DNA from: Apteryx mantelli
Taxonomy: Eukaryota; Chordata; Aves; Apterygiformes; Apterygidae
Length of the DNA stretch: 64,000 nucleotides
Reading direction: 5' to 3'
NCBI RefSeq assembly: GCF_036417845.1
Contig: NC_089979.1
Coordinates: 118,949,415 to 119,013,414, forward strand
Shown: in pieces, positions 24,353 to 38,760 of the stretch
Layout of the letters: each line of letters opens with the position of its first letter
Position numbering within the stretch: the first letter of the stretch is position 1
Notes under the pieces: generated by a model
What the model was told of the DNA's origin: nothing
What the model saw: the letters and a program-made list of their open reading frames with translations, nothing else
Databases searched by the model: none
Position numbers and translations under genes: made by a program

Positions 24353-24700
24353 AAATCCTATACTCTCATGAAGAATCCTGCAGTATTTGTACTTACCTAA
24401 GCTGGCTCTTTTGTGGAAGATGAATCTTTGCAGTGAATGGACTTCCCTATTACCTGAACATTTAAAATTTGATTCAGATTTGCGTGATTGCATGAAACAT
24501 GTGGCATGTAGACTAGAAACACATAAGAAAACTGCAGTAAGGTGGTAATGAAGACACTTGTGAACTTTAACACATTTCCAATGGAAATGTTTTAGTGCTG
24601 ATTGTTCAGTTTACTACTCTTTGCCTGACTTAAATGTGTGTGTTATATTAAAACAGTGTGTGTTGCTGCTTAAAAATAAAAGTTTATTCATATATTTTCT
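24353..24700 (+). other. EIF1B: EIF1B 3' UTR
   Basis: AT-rich, non-coding sequence runs from the TAA stop to an AATAAA signal at 24,675-24,680. The cleavage site about 20 bases beyond that is an estimate. Confidence 0.7.
24675..24680 (+). terminator. EIF1B: EIF1B poly(A) signal
   Basis: Canonical AATAAA 323 bases past the EIF1B stop codon, followed by a T-rich stretch. It is the first canonical hexamer on this strand after the stop. Confidence 0.75.
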
Positions 24701-27700
24701 GAGGTATCTGAAATGCTTTAGCTTAAGTTTTAAACTAGGACAGCAGCCCTACTAAAGAATGGCCAAAACGTTTTGTGGCAAGTGTAGCTTACTGCTAATT
24801 GAACAAACTGGCAAATCTACGTGATGAAGTATTAGCTAAATTAAAAGTACATGAGCTTGATGTGATCTTCTGCTGTAGCTGTAAGACTAGAGCTTTAAAA
24901 TCTCTTGTGTAGGTGTATCTTAGTAGTAGCATGATAAGACATTAATTGTTTGTTGAGTAAGTAACTGGCTCTTCCCTCTAGACTGTGAAATATTAGTGTT
25001 AAACGTAGCAAGACTAAACAAAGCTGAACTCCTTAAAGCTACTATTGCTAAGAACGTGCTAAACATCTCGGTCTTATATGGTGCTCCCAGAACACTTGAA
25101 GGAAGTGCATAGGATTTTGTATCCTTCCTGTCACTGAATGAAGGGGAAAGATCTTGAGTTGGCTTCTGCTATGACTGTGTTTCGTGTTGGCAAGCAGACT
25201 GCTTTAATTAGCTCTAAGTGTTAGCTGCAGAAGTAAGGAAGGGAGCAGGCTCTGCACTAACAGGTTTCTTGTACATATGTCATTGCAGCCTCTAATTCAA
25301 TGTTATGGGAATAATTTGGTGTGAAAAGTTTTACTGTGATTAATGGTTAATCTGAAGGTTTTGTTATGGGATTTGGGTATAACCACAAAAAGTTAATTTA
25401 GTCTACTTTTCTGTCAGACGATTCATTCAGTGTTATCTAAAGTTACAATAGGTTTGTTCTACCAAACTTTCCATCTAGTTTTTGTTAGTTGTAGACATTT
25501 GATATCTGGTCACTAGACCACATCTTTTTACAGAACAAAATGACTTTATTTGCTGAAACATGCAATTCCTGTTTTCCATGTGATATAGACATTGAAATTG
25601 GCTCTAAATCCAGAAGATGCTGAGCTGGGAAAACATAATAATAGTGGAAAATGTTAAAAGACTTTTTGTAATAGCACACATTCTCACAGGAAGAAAGAGA
25701 CATTTCTTTACTGCTGAGGCTTTTAATAGCCTATTCAAAGAAAAGGAATTGATGGTGATGTAGGTAAGCATCAAGAATAGGCAAGACTGTATTTCTGCTA
25801 GCAGTGCATGCCCCTGCTTATGTTCAGAGACTTGCCTTTCAAAACAGTAATGATCAATTTTTAGAGATCTTATCTGAATCTTTTTTACATTTCTGAATTC
25901 AGATACAGTCCTTTATGGCACTAACAGTGATTAGGGGAGCATTACAAAGCATTCGTACATCAGTTTCTTACTCTGGCTGGTCTAAACTGAGAATTCTACC
26001 TGTAAGAATCCAGTGTCCGTTCTTTGTCTTGCAGTCTCCATGGATTCTTCCTGTGTTGTTGATCTTACTGTTCCAGAGAAAGGATATTCTAGAGAAGAGT
26101 ATATTGTTAAGGTATAATGTGTTCAGGAGGATGAGGGGGAAGTCTATTGCAGTGTGTGAACTGTCAGCACAGATGAATTTAAATCTATGAAATTAAAGTC
26201 TAATGCTAGTCTTGCACATTAGCAGAATAAAATCATTGTACAAGTTTACCTAGGGCCTGATTCATAGGTATTAAAATGATTAATCCTTTGGGGTATATAG
26301 CACTTAGTGGTCTTCATTTTATCAAATGCCAAAAAGTAACATTCTCAATTAAAACTTTTTTTCCTGCCTAAGAGGGAAAAAAAGTGGTATGTTCTCCTAT
26401 TTCACTGGTGGTATTAACTGAGTACTTCTGGTGGGTTTTTGAATTGCAGATTAGTGAATGATGAGCAAGTCTCATGTGTTACTGAGTCGGTTTTTATTTC
26501 AGATAACATTTCATTAACTTTTACTACTTAAACTGAATCATTTCTCCACAGTCATTCTGCTTGAACCTTCCTTCCTTCCTCTACCCCCCATTTAAAAGTC
26601 CTTTGTGATAGGAGGAATCTTGCAGTTGATAGGTGGCTTAATTTTTATGCTGCAGTGAAGCTGCTTCTCCTTTGACCTTTGAAGAGTAGCTAGCCTTGTC
26701 AGAAACCCAAGCCTGTCTGCATCTTCCAGAAGAAAGGTTTCTGCAGGTTCCTGCTTTATTGTCTTAGACTGAAGCTTCTTTGTCAAAGCTCAGCTTACTT
26801 GGAATATATACCCATATTTTAAGAACACTGAAAAATATGAAAGACTTTAGAAAAGCACTGTTTAAACTACTGCCTGGAAAACCTGCCTTCACAGCTGAAG
26901 GCAGGTTTCAATCTTTCCATCTATTCCTAAAGTAGGTTTAAAAAATAGTGCAGGTTATGGCCCACAATTGTCTAGACAGGAAAAGGGAACTAATAAAAAA
27001 TATTTACTTTTAAAACCTGCTGGTAGGAATTGAAACTGGATAAGCTCAGACTGGAAACAGTGGTGGGTTCTTTTGCTGGGATATTGTGAGTTCTCTGTAC
27101 TTCGGATCACCAAATCAAGATTGCCTCCTTAGTGGTATCTTGGCTTAACCACAAGTTATAGTTGAATGTAGGAATTGCTCTTTCAAATTCATAACCTTGC
27201 TCTGTGTAGCTAAACTAGGTTGCTGTAGCTGACTGTCTTACCTGATACAATTGAGTAGGCTGTTGAGTAAATAAATTCTTCGAATTGTCTGTTCAGAGCC
27301 TACATCTTTTTAATGCAGCTATGAGCAATGAAACCATCCCCTCCCAAACTGTGGTAGCAGTTGGTATTTGTAGATAAAGAGATCTAGTGATTTAAGTCTG
27401 TGAGATGCCTATTCTTTTTTGTAGTTTGAATTATCTGAGACTTGATCTTCACCTGTGGTCTGCCAAATCTGACCACATGTTTCAGAGAAAAGTATGAAGA
27501 ACACAGCTATGAGTGAATGAGCAATAATTTTCTCCACTGAAAGGCCCTTAGAAAAGAGTAGTGCACAGATAATAGTACGTGTGTACTATTAATTGGTACA
27601 ATGGCATTACAGGAACCTGATTTCTTGCACTGTGTTCTCTGCACAACATAAATAAAAAGCATCTTTTATATACTCTTAAAAAAAAAAAACACTTAGGAAA

Positions 27701-27758
27701 TCAGTTAATGTTTTAAGACTATTGCTTTCATTAACTTAGATTCTCCTGGACTGCAAGA
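24701..27758. other. Intergenic stretch downstream of EIF1B
   Basis: AT-rich sequence without a supported gene. A few AATAAA hexamers (for example near 27,649) could act as alternative distal poly(A) signals of EIF1B. The short open frames have no domain or splice context. Confidence 0.5.
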
Positions 27759-27885
27759 CCTCTTGTCGCGTGAAAGGGAGGGACGGAAGGCCATTCCTTA
27801 TCTTTATAATTTATGTTTGCCTGCCAGAGCCTCCCTGTTTGAGGACTTTCCCTGAGACAGTTTTGCAAAGTAAAAAGAATAAGAT

Positions 27886-27891
27886 TTTATT
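27886..27891 (-). terminator. LTR poly(A) signal
   Basis: AATAAA on the minus strand inside the solo LTR, about 270 bases downstream of its TATA box, marking the expected R/U5 area. Confidence 0.6.
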
Positions 27892-28161
27892 AAAGCAACA
27901 GATAAAACAGGTTCGAAATTGCCGTTGATAAATGCACTTGCTACAAATTTTCTTTCTATGAGCTCAAACTAACAATTAAGCGCTTTCAATAACAATATAT
28001 TTTCCCGGGTAACGTCCGACATTTGTCGGAGGTGCAAGTCTTACCAAAGAGGCGTCCCTGTTTGGGGGAGGGAGAAGGAGGCTCGCTCGTCAGCAATCTC
28101 CAGTGAACAGGTTGGGGGTTCAATTTTCTTCCCTTCCAAAAACTTTAGTGAACTATCCTCT

Positions 28162-28169
28162 GTTTTATA
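28162..28169 (-). promoter_or_regulatory. LTR TATA box
   Basis: TATAAAAC on the minus strand of the solo LTR. It would drive transcription toward, and antisense to, EIF1B, whose 3' end lies about 3.5 kb away. Confidence 0.6.
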
Positions 28170-31100
28170 GTTGCTGAAGGTGGGATGTGGAAGTGCGGCA
28201 GACATACTTCATTGGCCAGATTGCCATTTGCACGGTTGTTGGGGGTATGCCCCCTTATTTACATATCATTATGCAGCAAAGGGCGTGATTTTTAATATGG
28301 TAAGCAGGGATAATGAGGCTGGGGGTACTATAGGTCAACAGTTAGTCTGTGAGCAGCAATTATTTTTTGGGATGCAACCCTTTGTGGTCAGGGGTGGACC
28401 GTGATACCTCCATATTGCTCCCTCCTCCGCTGTGCAGCTGGAACAAACTGTCTGGCCTTCACCAGCTAGTTCGTTACTCATGTTGCAAAAGGGTGGTGTG
28501 CTTTGGCTGCCACGTACTGTTTTTCCCGTGTGCCCCCTTATCTTTCTCTCTGAATTCTCTCTTGTTCCCACACCTCTATAGAACTTCCAAAGATAAAGAA
28601 ACAGGAGTAACAAAATGATAACTAAACTTCTTTCAGGGGTTGGCGTTTAAGCTTCTAAGTGTATCAAATGTTATAAAAATTGTAGTTAAAATTGTGAAGA
28701 GTTGCTGAAGCTCAAACTTTGAAAAACAAGAAATGATCACAGAACAGCGGAGCTCTGCATTTTGTCCTGTTCTGCCATCCTGATTATCAGTATGCTGTTA
28801 CCCTAAAGATGCAGGCATATTTACAAACCTGCCAGTAAGCAGAAATCATTTAGGCAGTGTCCCTAATGTAGTGCACTACCTTGTGTATATGCTTTGTAAA
28901 GGACCTTATCTACTGTACTGCTATCTAGAATTTACTTTCCTCAATCTTACAGTATAGGTCTGAAGATGTACTTTGAGTACCAGTCAACAGTTATCTTAAT
29001 CCTCCTTGAAGGCTGTAGCGTACTGGATCCATGTATTATACCCTTTTTAAGTGGCTTGGCAGTTTATTTTGCTGTGTAAAATTATATATGTGAGTAGTGT
29101 AATAGTTTTTTGTTTTTGTTTTTTAAGATGGGACTTCTGGTACGTTCAGTGTCTTGATTAGTGTCACTGAATATTCTTCTAATTATTGTGCCACTATCAT
29201 TAGGGAAGTGGAAGTCTTAGAAGTTCATGAGTATTTAAGTATTAAGAATCTGCCTTCATTCTAAAACTCTGCATATATCTGTACTCAGTTTAGTCAGGAG
29301 CGTGTGTCCCATGCGTGGCAACATGAGGGTTACTTTAGAATTGTTAGATCAAAAGCTCTTAAGATGAATAAGGGAAAAATAGTTGTTTTGCATTTGCTTT
29401 ACAGATGCTTCATGCCTGCATGAATTGTACCAATTTTGTTTTATGTATGTTTTATAAAGCAAATGGAATTTTATGCAGTTACTACGGAAGATTTTCTTTT
29501 GGTGAAGATAAAAGTGGTGTATTTAATGGTGATGTTTGTGATCCCCATGTAATTGACTTTCTGATATATATATTTTTTTCCAAGAAATGTTATATTTGCT
29601 GTTTTAAGTTTCTACCATAGGCTGTATTAGCTGATTTAAGAATACTGTGATGTCTTCTGGGATGATCGCGGCTCTAAAACACGATGATGATTATTGGCTT
29701 GAGGTCTGAAATTTTAGGTAGAAGAGAATCATCTAACTTCTTGAATGAGCAAAGCCCACAGTATTTTAAAATGAAGTCAGTATTGTTTGCTCGAGCTTGG
29801 TGTCTCAGCTATTTTAGAATGTCTTGCATCTGTGAAGTGTCATATCGCATTTCTAAAATTAATTTGGGATCTGATAAAAGTAGCTATATATATAATAAAT
29901 GTTTTTTCCATTTTAAACCATCTTTGCTATGATTATGCAGCAAAAAGCATAATATGGCACAGTTCTCTAAGTTTACAGGAGTTGAATTCTGCAGTGTGGT
30001 TGCAAGTAGCATGGGCATGCTCCTTGGGACAGGGTTTTAACTGTTAACTCTGTGGTCCTTGTCAAAATCAGGGAAACAGTACTGTTCCTACAGGGCGATG
30101 GACAAGTCCTGTGTGTAATGATGGGACAGCCAACCCTGTGAAATAGGTGGAAGTAGGTCACTTAAGTTGCTGTCCAGCATGTGAACTAGCAGGTTCTTGC
30201 ACCCAGCAAATGACATAAATATATGGGAACAGTTCTGAGAGAAAAAAAAAAAAAAGAGGGGAAAAAAAAGGCTTAAAACAGGCTGTACCCAAGAGTCCTA
30301 CAGGAAAAATCTACTGAAGGGCAGCCCATATTGTAGATGAAGCAGGCTTTAGCTACTCCTGAACAGGGAAAGTCAGATACTCATTTGGCAGGGATACCCA
30401 GTGATAGACTACATCTCGATAAATACCATAATAAGCATCAGTGGTATCAACCCATCTGTACTCTGTAACACTGTTGAAAAAGATAGCCCTGCAAACTGAT
30501 CCCTGTCAGTGCTGCAACAACTGTAATTGAAAGCCTAGATCTGGATTAGGACTTGAAGATTCAAAATAAAACCGATGTGCAGGTTGCTTTAGCAAATAGT
30601 CAGTAACCTAAAAATGGATTCATGCATTATTCAAGAGAATTGATGAGTGACAATTCAATATGAGGAAGGTCATTATAGGGAATACTGAAAGAAGAGTATT
30701 TTCCTCCATACCAGAGGTAATATAAAATAATTTTGTGGTAACGTGGAGAAATTTTCTGATGCTCAGTAGTGGCTTCTCCTTTGTACAAAATACTGTGAAT
30801 AGTGATACACTGAAAGTAGCTGAACACCGAAATCCTCACCCACTTTTGTCTTGCTCTTTTTATATGGCTAGACTATTTTTAAAGGGTATTCAGGGCACCA
30901 ACGGGAGGGATATCCCTTGGGGGGCCTTCAAGATGTTTCATTCTTCTGGTAGAAGTGAGTTTCAGAGCTGGCTTAGAATAAAGTTATGGGAAAGCTAGGT
31001 TGTCATTCAATAATACTTGGAAAGATAAACAAGTGACATAAAACAGCAGGACCTTCTGCAACTGCAAGATTCTGTGAAGACTAGAAGAACTGTTACAGAC

Positions 31101-33105
31101 TTGTTCTAAAATCTGTCATGTTTCAACTGGAAAGTAATGTAAATGTAAGAATTGCTTTTTAACATCATATATTCTAGAAGAAAAGTCAGACAAGGTGCTG
31201 ACAATCTGACCAAACCAAATTTGTATTTCCTGGGCTAATGAGAGGCTGGAATACAGGCAGAGGACAACCCCAGATAATTTTGGTAGCAGACACTATGTGA
31301 AGCCTAGAGCTATGATTAATGCAGCTCCAAGACACCTCATGACTCTGCTGTCAGAGTTGACATACATGTCTGTGGGCATATTAATTTTTTGTAGCCCTTG
31401 GTAGGACTGCCTGGCTCATGCTGAATGTGTGTTGTACAAGTGCTATGCCAGAATGACTGACTTGATCGGTTGCAAGCCTCGATCCTGCGTGGGACTGCAT
31501 TCACATGGTGCTTCCTCTGATCAAAGAGGCCCTGAAAACTGGACATGCTTGGGAAGTGGGCAGAGCCCTGATACGGCACCCATGAACCTGTTCAGGGGAG
31601 CTGGAGTTAAAGTTGTCCACTGAGGAGATTACAAAAAAGTAAACTTCTAGAAATGAGTAAGGAAATCCACCAGAAAAACTGTGTCTGAGGAGACAACTTT
31701 GTATACAAAAGAGAAAGGCCCATGTTGCTAGCAGCTGCATATTGCTGGGGGGAGCTACAGGCAGTGGGAGTACAAGGGAAATATGCTCATCTATACACTT
31801 AAAACAGTAATACTGCTTATATAACTGTCTCAAGGCTATGCAAGCTGTTATGCAAAGAAGCAGATGTGTCACTTGGTAATTTTTGCGTCTATGCTGTGTT
31901 CTCCGTTGTTTGCTTGGTGAGCCCCCTCTCCCCCTTCTAAACCATAGGAGATAATCTCTAATCTATTAGCTTCCAATATCTTTATTAGCTAGCTCTAGTT
32001 TGATTTCAGACTACTAATATTCAGATTGTTAAGGTATGTTTCAGGAGGAAGGCATTAAAAAGGAAGCTTATGTGAATCAATTGGATATAAAGAGACCCTA
32101 TGAGAAAACACTACAATTAGATAATTTGTGGTGTTTATATTTCTGCAAATAAACCATTAAAATTGAGACCTCTGTTACAACAAAACTGTAGAAGTCATTT
32201 CCTGCCCAGAAGAGTCCTTTTTGCTGTGTTTATTTCCATGCCCTAAATGATCCCCTCAGGAGCGCTTTCTTCCTGCAAAAGGCACAGGCCAGGTTGTGTG
32301 AACTTTTGCAAAGCCTGATGCAGTTGGTGCTGCTCTTGTGATCACCTGCAACTTGCAAGCATATGTCTCTGCCCCAGCTCTGCGCCCGGGGCCATGATTC
32401 ATGAACAGCACATCTTTACAGTGGAAACAGCAGAGATGGTAAAAACAGACTTAAAAGATTTGACTTGTAATTTTCACTTTCTGTAAGCAGTTCAGCAATG
32501 TGGCAAAGTGGCTGCTGGGAGCAAAAGGGTTGACCTTTTTCCAGTCCCTTCACAAGTATGTGTCTGGAGAAATTGTCCTGAAGTCTTTAGAGTTATACCA
32601 ACTGCATTTTCAGGGTCACAGCTTTTAGTACTGATGCTGATCATTTTGTTTTTCAAAAGCTCTATTTGCGGGGTATAAAAATAGTTTCAAAACTGGGCTC
32701 GTAGCAGCCAAAATCATGCACATCCACAAAGCCGTCAATGTTTAGGAAAGGAAAAGAAAATGTACTGCTTGAAAAGTGCAAGATACTAACAACTGCCAAG
32801 TTTAAAGTAACATTTTACAGTGCAGAAATGCAAGCTGTTTTCTGTAGTCTTTACAGAATTTTCCTGTTCACTGAAATTTGGGCCTCAGCTGGCACAGCTC
32901 CTTTGGATCTGGCCAAAAGTCCTTGGAAAACCACAGGTTTGTCTCCCCCCTCCCCTTCCTTCTCCATGCTAATTTTTCAGGCAAGCAGATTTAAATCTAC
33001 TTCAGTCTTGGACATACAAGCCCCTGGTACGTGTACAAGCACATCTCTTAATTTGAAGTCTCCTTCTGAGAATATATACCGTGTTCCTGCCATTGAAGAT
33101 GCACC

Positions 33106-33129
33106 TTTTTTTTTTTTTTTTTTTTTTTT
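33106..33129. repeat. Poly-T tract
   Basis: Twenty-four consecutive T residues. The flanks do not show a clear retroposed sequence on either strand. Confidence 0.9.
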
Positions 33130-36100
33130 AATTCTCTGGAGGGCTGTTCAGGAATTAGGGAATTCTTTTGTTCTTGGGGCTTGTGAAAAATCAAGAAGCT
33201 AAATTTGCAGGGGGAAATCTGGAGCAGATGTAGACTGTACAATGACAGTCTGTTTATAAAAGGTAAGGAGCTAGCCTGTATGTTTTCTGCATCTTTGATG
33301 TGAGTTATTGCATGGGTGCATAGCATGTTCGCTATCTAATCTTGTTTGGCTGTGCTCTGGAGCAAACCTGTCTGCCCTTCCAGTAAGGAAAGGGAGGCAC
33401 AGCAGCAGGGCTTGCTTATTCTTCACCTCTGTTGCTCCAAGCAGTGTGAGCACGACTCCTTCCAGCTTCAACACCGTGAAGTTGCATCTCACATCAAGCC
33501 AAGCTACAAAGCTGTCTGGATGGAGCTGCTGTTCCCCGTGGAAATACTTTGTATTCTCTGTACAAGAGTGAAACCTCCTGTCAATCAGATTCTTTTTCTC
33601 TGGTGCATTTCATGAAATACGAGATTCCTTTCCCTTGATCTTTACTGCAATTGTATGCTGAAGCCATTGGCTTATTGGAAGTCTTGTGTCCACTGCATGA
33701 AATATGTGCTGTGATTGAAGTTTTGCAAATAGTTATTGAGAGATTACACATAAGCTTGATTTATGAGACTATAGCAAAAGATTAAGAATACAAATTCTGT
33801 CATGAGAATTTTTTAAAGCTTTTCCAGGGAGACGGGAATTCTGGTTTAGGGATTTTGTTGGTTGGTTTTTCCAGAATCAATTTAAAAATTTCATCTCTGT
33901 CAAATAGGCCTGTTTTATCAGCTTTAAATGTTTTTAATAATGCTTATGAAAATGACAGGGTTGCTGTTTCCAGTCTATACCCCTAGATGTCACTGGAAGA
34001 CAACACATGCTGAGAATTTGTGATGTTAAAGCCAGAGAAAAGAGACTAACATTTAGATTGGGGGAGTGCACAGGGGAAGATTTTTGGTAAAGTCCCAGGG
34101 TGGTTACAGGTATAACCTGTGTGCAACTGTACCCTAAAAACCTGAGAGGAAGAGGATGAGAAATCTGTCCTTTGATATGCCCCTTCCCTAGGGTTACTGT
34201 GCAGTATCATCGATGCCCTTTAGCTCATGCATGTTTACTGCAGTGCCGTGTGGAGAGAAGAGTCCGGCTGCACCACTTCAGAGGGGAGAGATGTCTCCTG
34301 GTGGCACCGGCAGCTGCATGGGGGCCAAAGCAGGTGAAAATCCACAAAGGGTGAGGTGCTATGGGAAAGCAGCCCTGCCTTCATGCCTCTCTCCCACTTG
34401 TGCCAGCTCACACTGCCCCGCTGCTGACAGCAAGCATGTCTGGGCAGTGACTTGGCAGGGGATGACTTGCTTTTGGGGGGAAGGAGTCGTTTTCTGTCAA
34501 TTTAGCTCTCCAAGTGTGCAGGCTTGAAGAAGTGCTGGTGTCAGGAATGGGGATGGCTGTGCTGGGGCTGTGCATGAGATTGGCTGTGTACAGAAAAGGG
34601 GTTTTAAGGAGCCGGCACTGAAGAAGCAGTCAAACCCATGAAAGATGGCAGTGGAAGTCCCTGCAGAGATCAGAAATTCATATGGCTGCTAATCCTTTCC
34701 AGTGGCACTTTATGCTGTCCGTGTCGGGTACTGACAGTCCCCAGGGGAGCTCATCCCTCACAGCTGTAAGAGTTCAAAGAAGCCCATTAGAGATGGGGTC
34801 CTTCAACGCTCACAACACTTTGGATTTCAGTGGGTGTTTTGTCCATGAAAGCAGTCCGAGACCAGTTTTTAACATCAAAAGATCAAAACTGTAACTAATG
34901 TTATTAAAACTCTCAAGAGAAAAAAGAGCAAGTGTTGGAAACTACTTCTAGGATTTTTGCTAAGAAAGGATAAAACTTGTCAACATGTGGCTTGTTTTTT
35001 TTTTTTTTGGTGGTGGTGTTTTTTTTAGGAAACTTGTTCTTCCCTGTGCTGAAATTGTACAAAGAGTAATTTCTAATCCATCACTTGATTCAGATGTTAA
35101 AAGTATGTATGTAAATGTTAAAAGTTAAAGTAGCCGTCTTTCTGTTGACTTTAGCAGGCTTCAGGTGAATAAAGGAAGTGTTGTAAAACTGAAACTCTCC
35201 CTCTTACAGTTGAACATTTCTATTTATTTATTTTAAGAGTAAAGCAGCAGCAGTGCAATGACATTATGAAATAATAAGATTAGAAGGTACCTTGTGCCCA
35301 GAAGATTGGAGTTGCTGAAACTCTGGAGCCAATTATATCAAATGGGGTCACTTGTATCAACTTGCATCAAACAAGAGCCTAATGCAGATCATTGGGCACA
35401 TGATCACAATCAGTGCCATATGGAAAATGGCACAGACGTGTGAAGATGAGTCTCCAAAGAAATTTGTTGGTAATTTTAAAACCTGTTTTCCTAAAATAAT
35501 GTATGTACATTTGTTTTTTGTTTTTTCTGGTCAATATAGGAATATTGTCCTCTCATCTTAGGATTTGTAGATGCTTGTGGACTCTTAGCATGCGTTCAGC
35601 CATCCAAATGTCCATGTCTGTTCTCAGGGCTAATGGTAGGATGTACTATCATTTTCTAACTCACTTCTATAGTTTTCATTGTCACAGCTATCATTATCAT
35701 ATCTAGCTCATTTCTGTAATTTTCTAGCTCATTGTTGTTCCAGCTGCCATTGTTTCACAAAACCAAATAGATACAGCCCCAATTACATCAGAGAGAGACC
35801 TGATTTGGGAGTGGGGGGAAGAGTAAACCCCTCTGGGCTGCTGCCAAGAGCCTGCTTTAGATTTTAGGGTCTGTTACACACAGGAAGGGACTAGACTGTT
35901 CACTGCCTGCTCCTCACTCAGAGGCAAGTGGCCACGGCTTGTCTTGCTGATCTCAGAGCAGCTCAACGTGAAGATCTTCCTCCTTCCTCCTCAAGGCGTT
36001 GGTTAGCCTGCCTCTGCCTTGTGACTGTGCCCTGGGGGGCTTGCAAGGCAAAAGGTGAATACTCACAACTGACTCTATGCTTAACTTTTGACTTAAGCTC

Positions 36101-38559
36101 CACAGGAAATTTTTTCTTGTTTGGGGGTTCATGTGTGAAAAACAACAGAGACCTTCATGGTTTTGTTGATAGCTGAGAGTGAGCAAGTGTTTGAAAACTG
36201 TCAGCTGCCTGTTATGTTTGGTAACTTATTTCATTCAGTTAGTGATTTTGGTCCCATTTATACAGGACAGATATCCATAGCTATAGGAAACACCAACAAA
36301 GCTGACAGATGACAGAGATGATTTAGGGCCCAATCTCATGCTTATTAAAACCCTGATCCTTTAGTGTCTCTCTCATAACATGGGCCGTGGAAGAAAAATT
36401 GTTCTTGCTTTACTATTGTCTGTTCCTTGCTGTGTTTGTAGCTACTCAGAGGACCTGAGCTTTCCAGCATGTACTGCTCAAAAACAAGATTGTCGTGTGC
36501 CTGCTTGCATGGTGCCAATTCTGACTGTCTAAAAGGTCACAAATGACAGAAAACTGCAACTCGCAAGACTGCAGGTTAGGCTGTGCAGCAAAGGTGCACC
36601 AGCCTATTTTTGCTTCCAGGCCTGAAGGGGTTTGTTCTTTTATTTTCACATTCTTTTCCTCCTGTCTGCACCCTGCTCTAGCATCAAGAAATTGTGTGTG
36701 AGAGCAAAAACTAATTGCTTATGAGAAAAATACTTTATTTTTCTTTTCCTGGGGAAATGGTTGAGTAGCACTGTGAAACACAGAATTAAAATTCCCACTT
36801 GTAAATACTTGAAGTTGAAAATACTAGCCTGAAAGACTTAAGTGCTGCTTCCCAGAAGAGGCACCTCTCTCTTTCTGATGTGTCCTTTCTGCCTTGGCAC
36901 CAGCCTTGGTCTGAGGCACTTCAAGCAAGACCCTGAAGATGCACAGACGTGTTTTCTCTCTTTGCTGGGGCTGGTGTATAGGAGTATAGCCTAGGTTCAG
37001 CAAAAGAGGAAAAGCAATTGGCCCCCTCTCCTGCCCCTGCCAGAGAAATGTGGTTGATTCAGCTCCTGCAGAAGGAAGCTCCATGAAAACAACATCCTAA
37101 TGCAGCTCTAAGGGCTGCCTTCCTGCTGAAGGCCCTGACATCTCAGCATTGGTAAGATCTGAGACTACAGCCAGCAGGAGAAAATACCTTAGATTTTTAG
37201 CTGTCTTTCTGCTGCCATCTGTCCAGTCATACTAAAGAACTAGCTCCAATCCAAACTCTAGTCTAACATCTTCAATTCACATGTGGAGGACTTGCCAATG
37301 CCCTATGGAATAATTAAATCAATAGTGTTTTCCTGCAATGCAAGGAGGTATTGAAAGGTTTTCCCTGTTATTTTGAGTATTTTAATTCCATTAAGAATAA
37401 CTATGTGGAAATTTTCAGCTGCTGCTGAAATGCTGTCCTGAAGAAAGGTCACCTATTTTTCTGGTTGAGATGCCTTATTGCCTCTTCCTTTTGGTGCTGG
37501 TGAGCAGGTATAGTGGTTCAGGCCATTCTGGGTAATGTCACTCTCAGATGTTGCAATCAAGGCCTCCTGCATAGCTCTGCGAAACGGCAGCTGCATTTGC
37601 ATGGCCAACAGGCAGCAGCTAATTGTTCCTAGGCCAGAAACACCAATCACTTCTAGTGCAAGGTGCTAAAAATGATAGGTTTGAAAAGAAAAATGAAAAG
37701 AAGAAGAAAGCAACCAACAGGAGTAATATTGTTTCTCCAACAGGAGAAAATATGTCAGTCTCAGATGCTGACCCTGGCTGCATTCAGAGTGACCTTAGGA
37801 AACAGTGGTAATTCTAGGTGAGTGGCTTTATAGTAGGATTTAACCTCCATATACATTATTTGAAGTGCATCATACTTAATAGAGATTTAGAAGAATTCAA
37901 TAGTCTTACATGGATGCTTGATAGTTTGGGTCATGTACCTTCCTTTCACACTGCAGGTGAAATCAGATATTCATGAGATGCATCTAAATATTATAAAGTG
38001 ATCTGCTGCTGAGGCTACTCTTGCTTTTGCAGAGGTTGGATGAAGCCTGAAGAGGTTTTTTTCTAATCTCATCTAAGAAAACACAGAGCAAAAGCTTTAG
38101 ATTTAGCTGTTCCCCGCAAAGATGTGCAAGGAAGAGTCTGATTGTGCTACCTGAGAGAGAAGAAAAAAGTTGGTCTATTGATAAAGCCATGAAACTGAAG
38201 CTACTGTTTTGTGACACAGGAAAATCTACTAATGATTTGGTGCCACTGAAACAAAACTTATGAGTCACTTTCAGGACTTACAAGATGCTTCTGGGGTGAA
38301 CTTCCTAGTCACAGTACTAGGAGTTGCCACACAAGCCAGGAGTCCGTGGCACTATACATCACGTGACATCACACCCCAGCCCCTTGCCTGCCCCCTCCAA
38401 ATAGCTTAGAAGTAAACACTGGATGTGGGTTTAAGAGCTTAATTTCGGAGTGTCCAGGTTTGATGGCATTGGCTTTAGATGGACCTGGCTGTCTCAAAGT
38501 ATGATTTAAGATGTGGCACAGGAAGCATAGGCAAAACCATAATTCAGTAATCAGTCCCC

Positions 38560-38760
38560 TCCCACTGACTTCAGTGGTAACTGTGCACACACAGAAATGG
38601 ATATGGCCCATATGGCCAGCCAGCTGCTCTGGACCACCTTTTGGGAACTGCCAATATTGTTAAAGGACAGGCTCCACCAAGGCTGTTAAGTGCCTGAATA
38701 CCTATTGATTGCTGTGGGACTGCAGGTGCCTAAATATATTTCCATATTGAGCCAAAGCTC
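38560..38760. mobile_element. Possible ancient CR1/L3-type remnant
   Basis: 'cccactgacttcagtgg' and, further on, 'ggtgcctaaata' resemble phrases common in old amniote CR1/L3 copies. The blocks are short and divergent, so the call is tentative and the ends are approximate. Confidence 0.3.

Larger units (their letters stand above)
27764..28572 (-). mobile_element. Solo LTR of an endogenous retrovirus
   Basis: An 809-bp element with TGT...ACA ends is bounded by direct repeats CCTCT at 27,759-27,763 and 28,573-28,577 (six bases, ACCTCT, if the shared A is counted). It reads on the minus strand, starting TGTGGGAACAAG and ending CGCGACA. TATAAAAC at 28,162-28,169 and AATAAA at 27,886-27,891 are in the right order for U3, R and U5. 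A 7-bp-stem hairpin (28,015-28,030) lies in the presumed R/leader part. No internal retroviral genes flank it, so the provirus was lost by LTR-LTR recombination. A 5-6 bp duplication fits ERVL- or ERVK-like groups, but the family is not identified. Confidence 0.85.
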
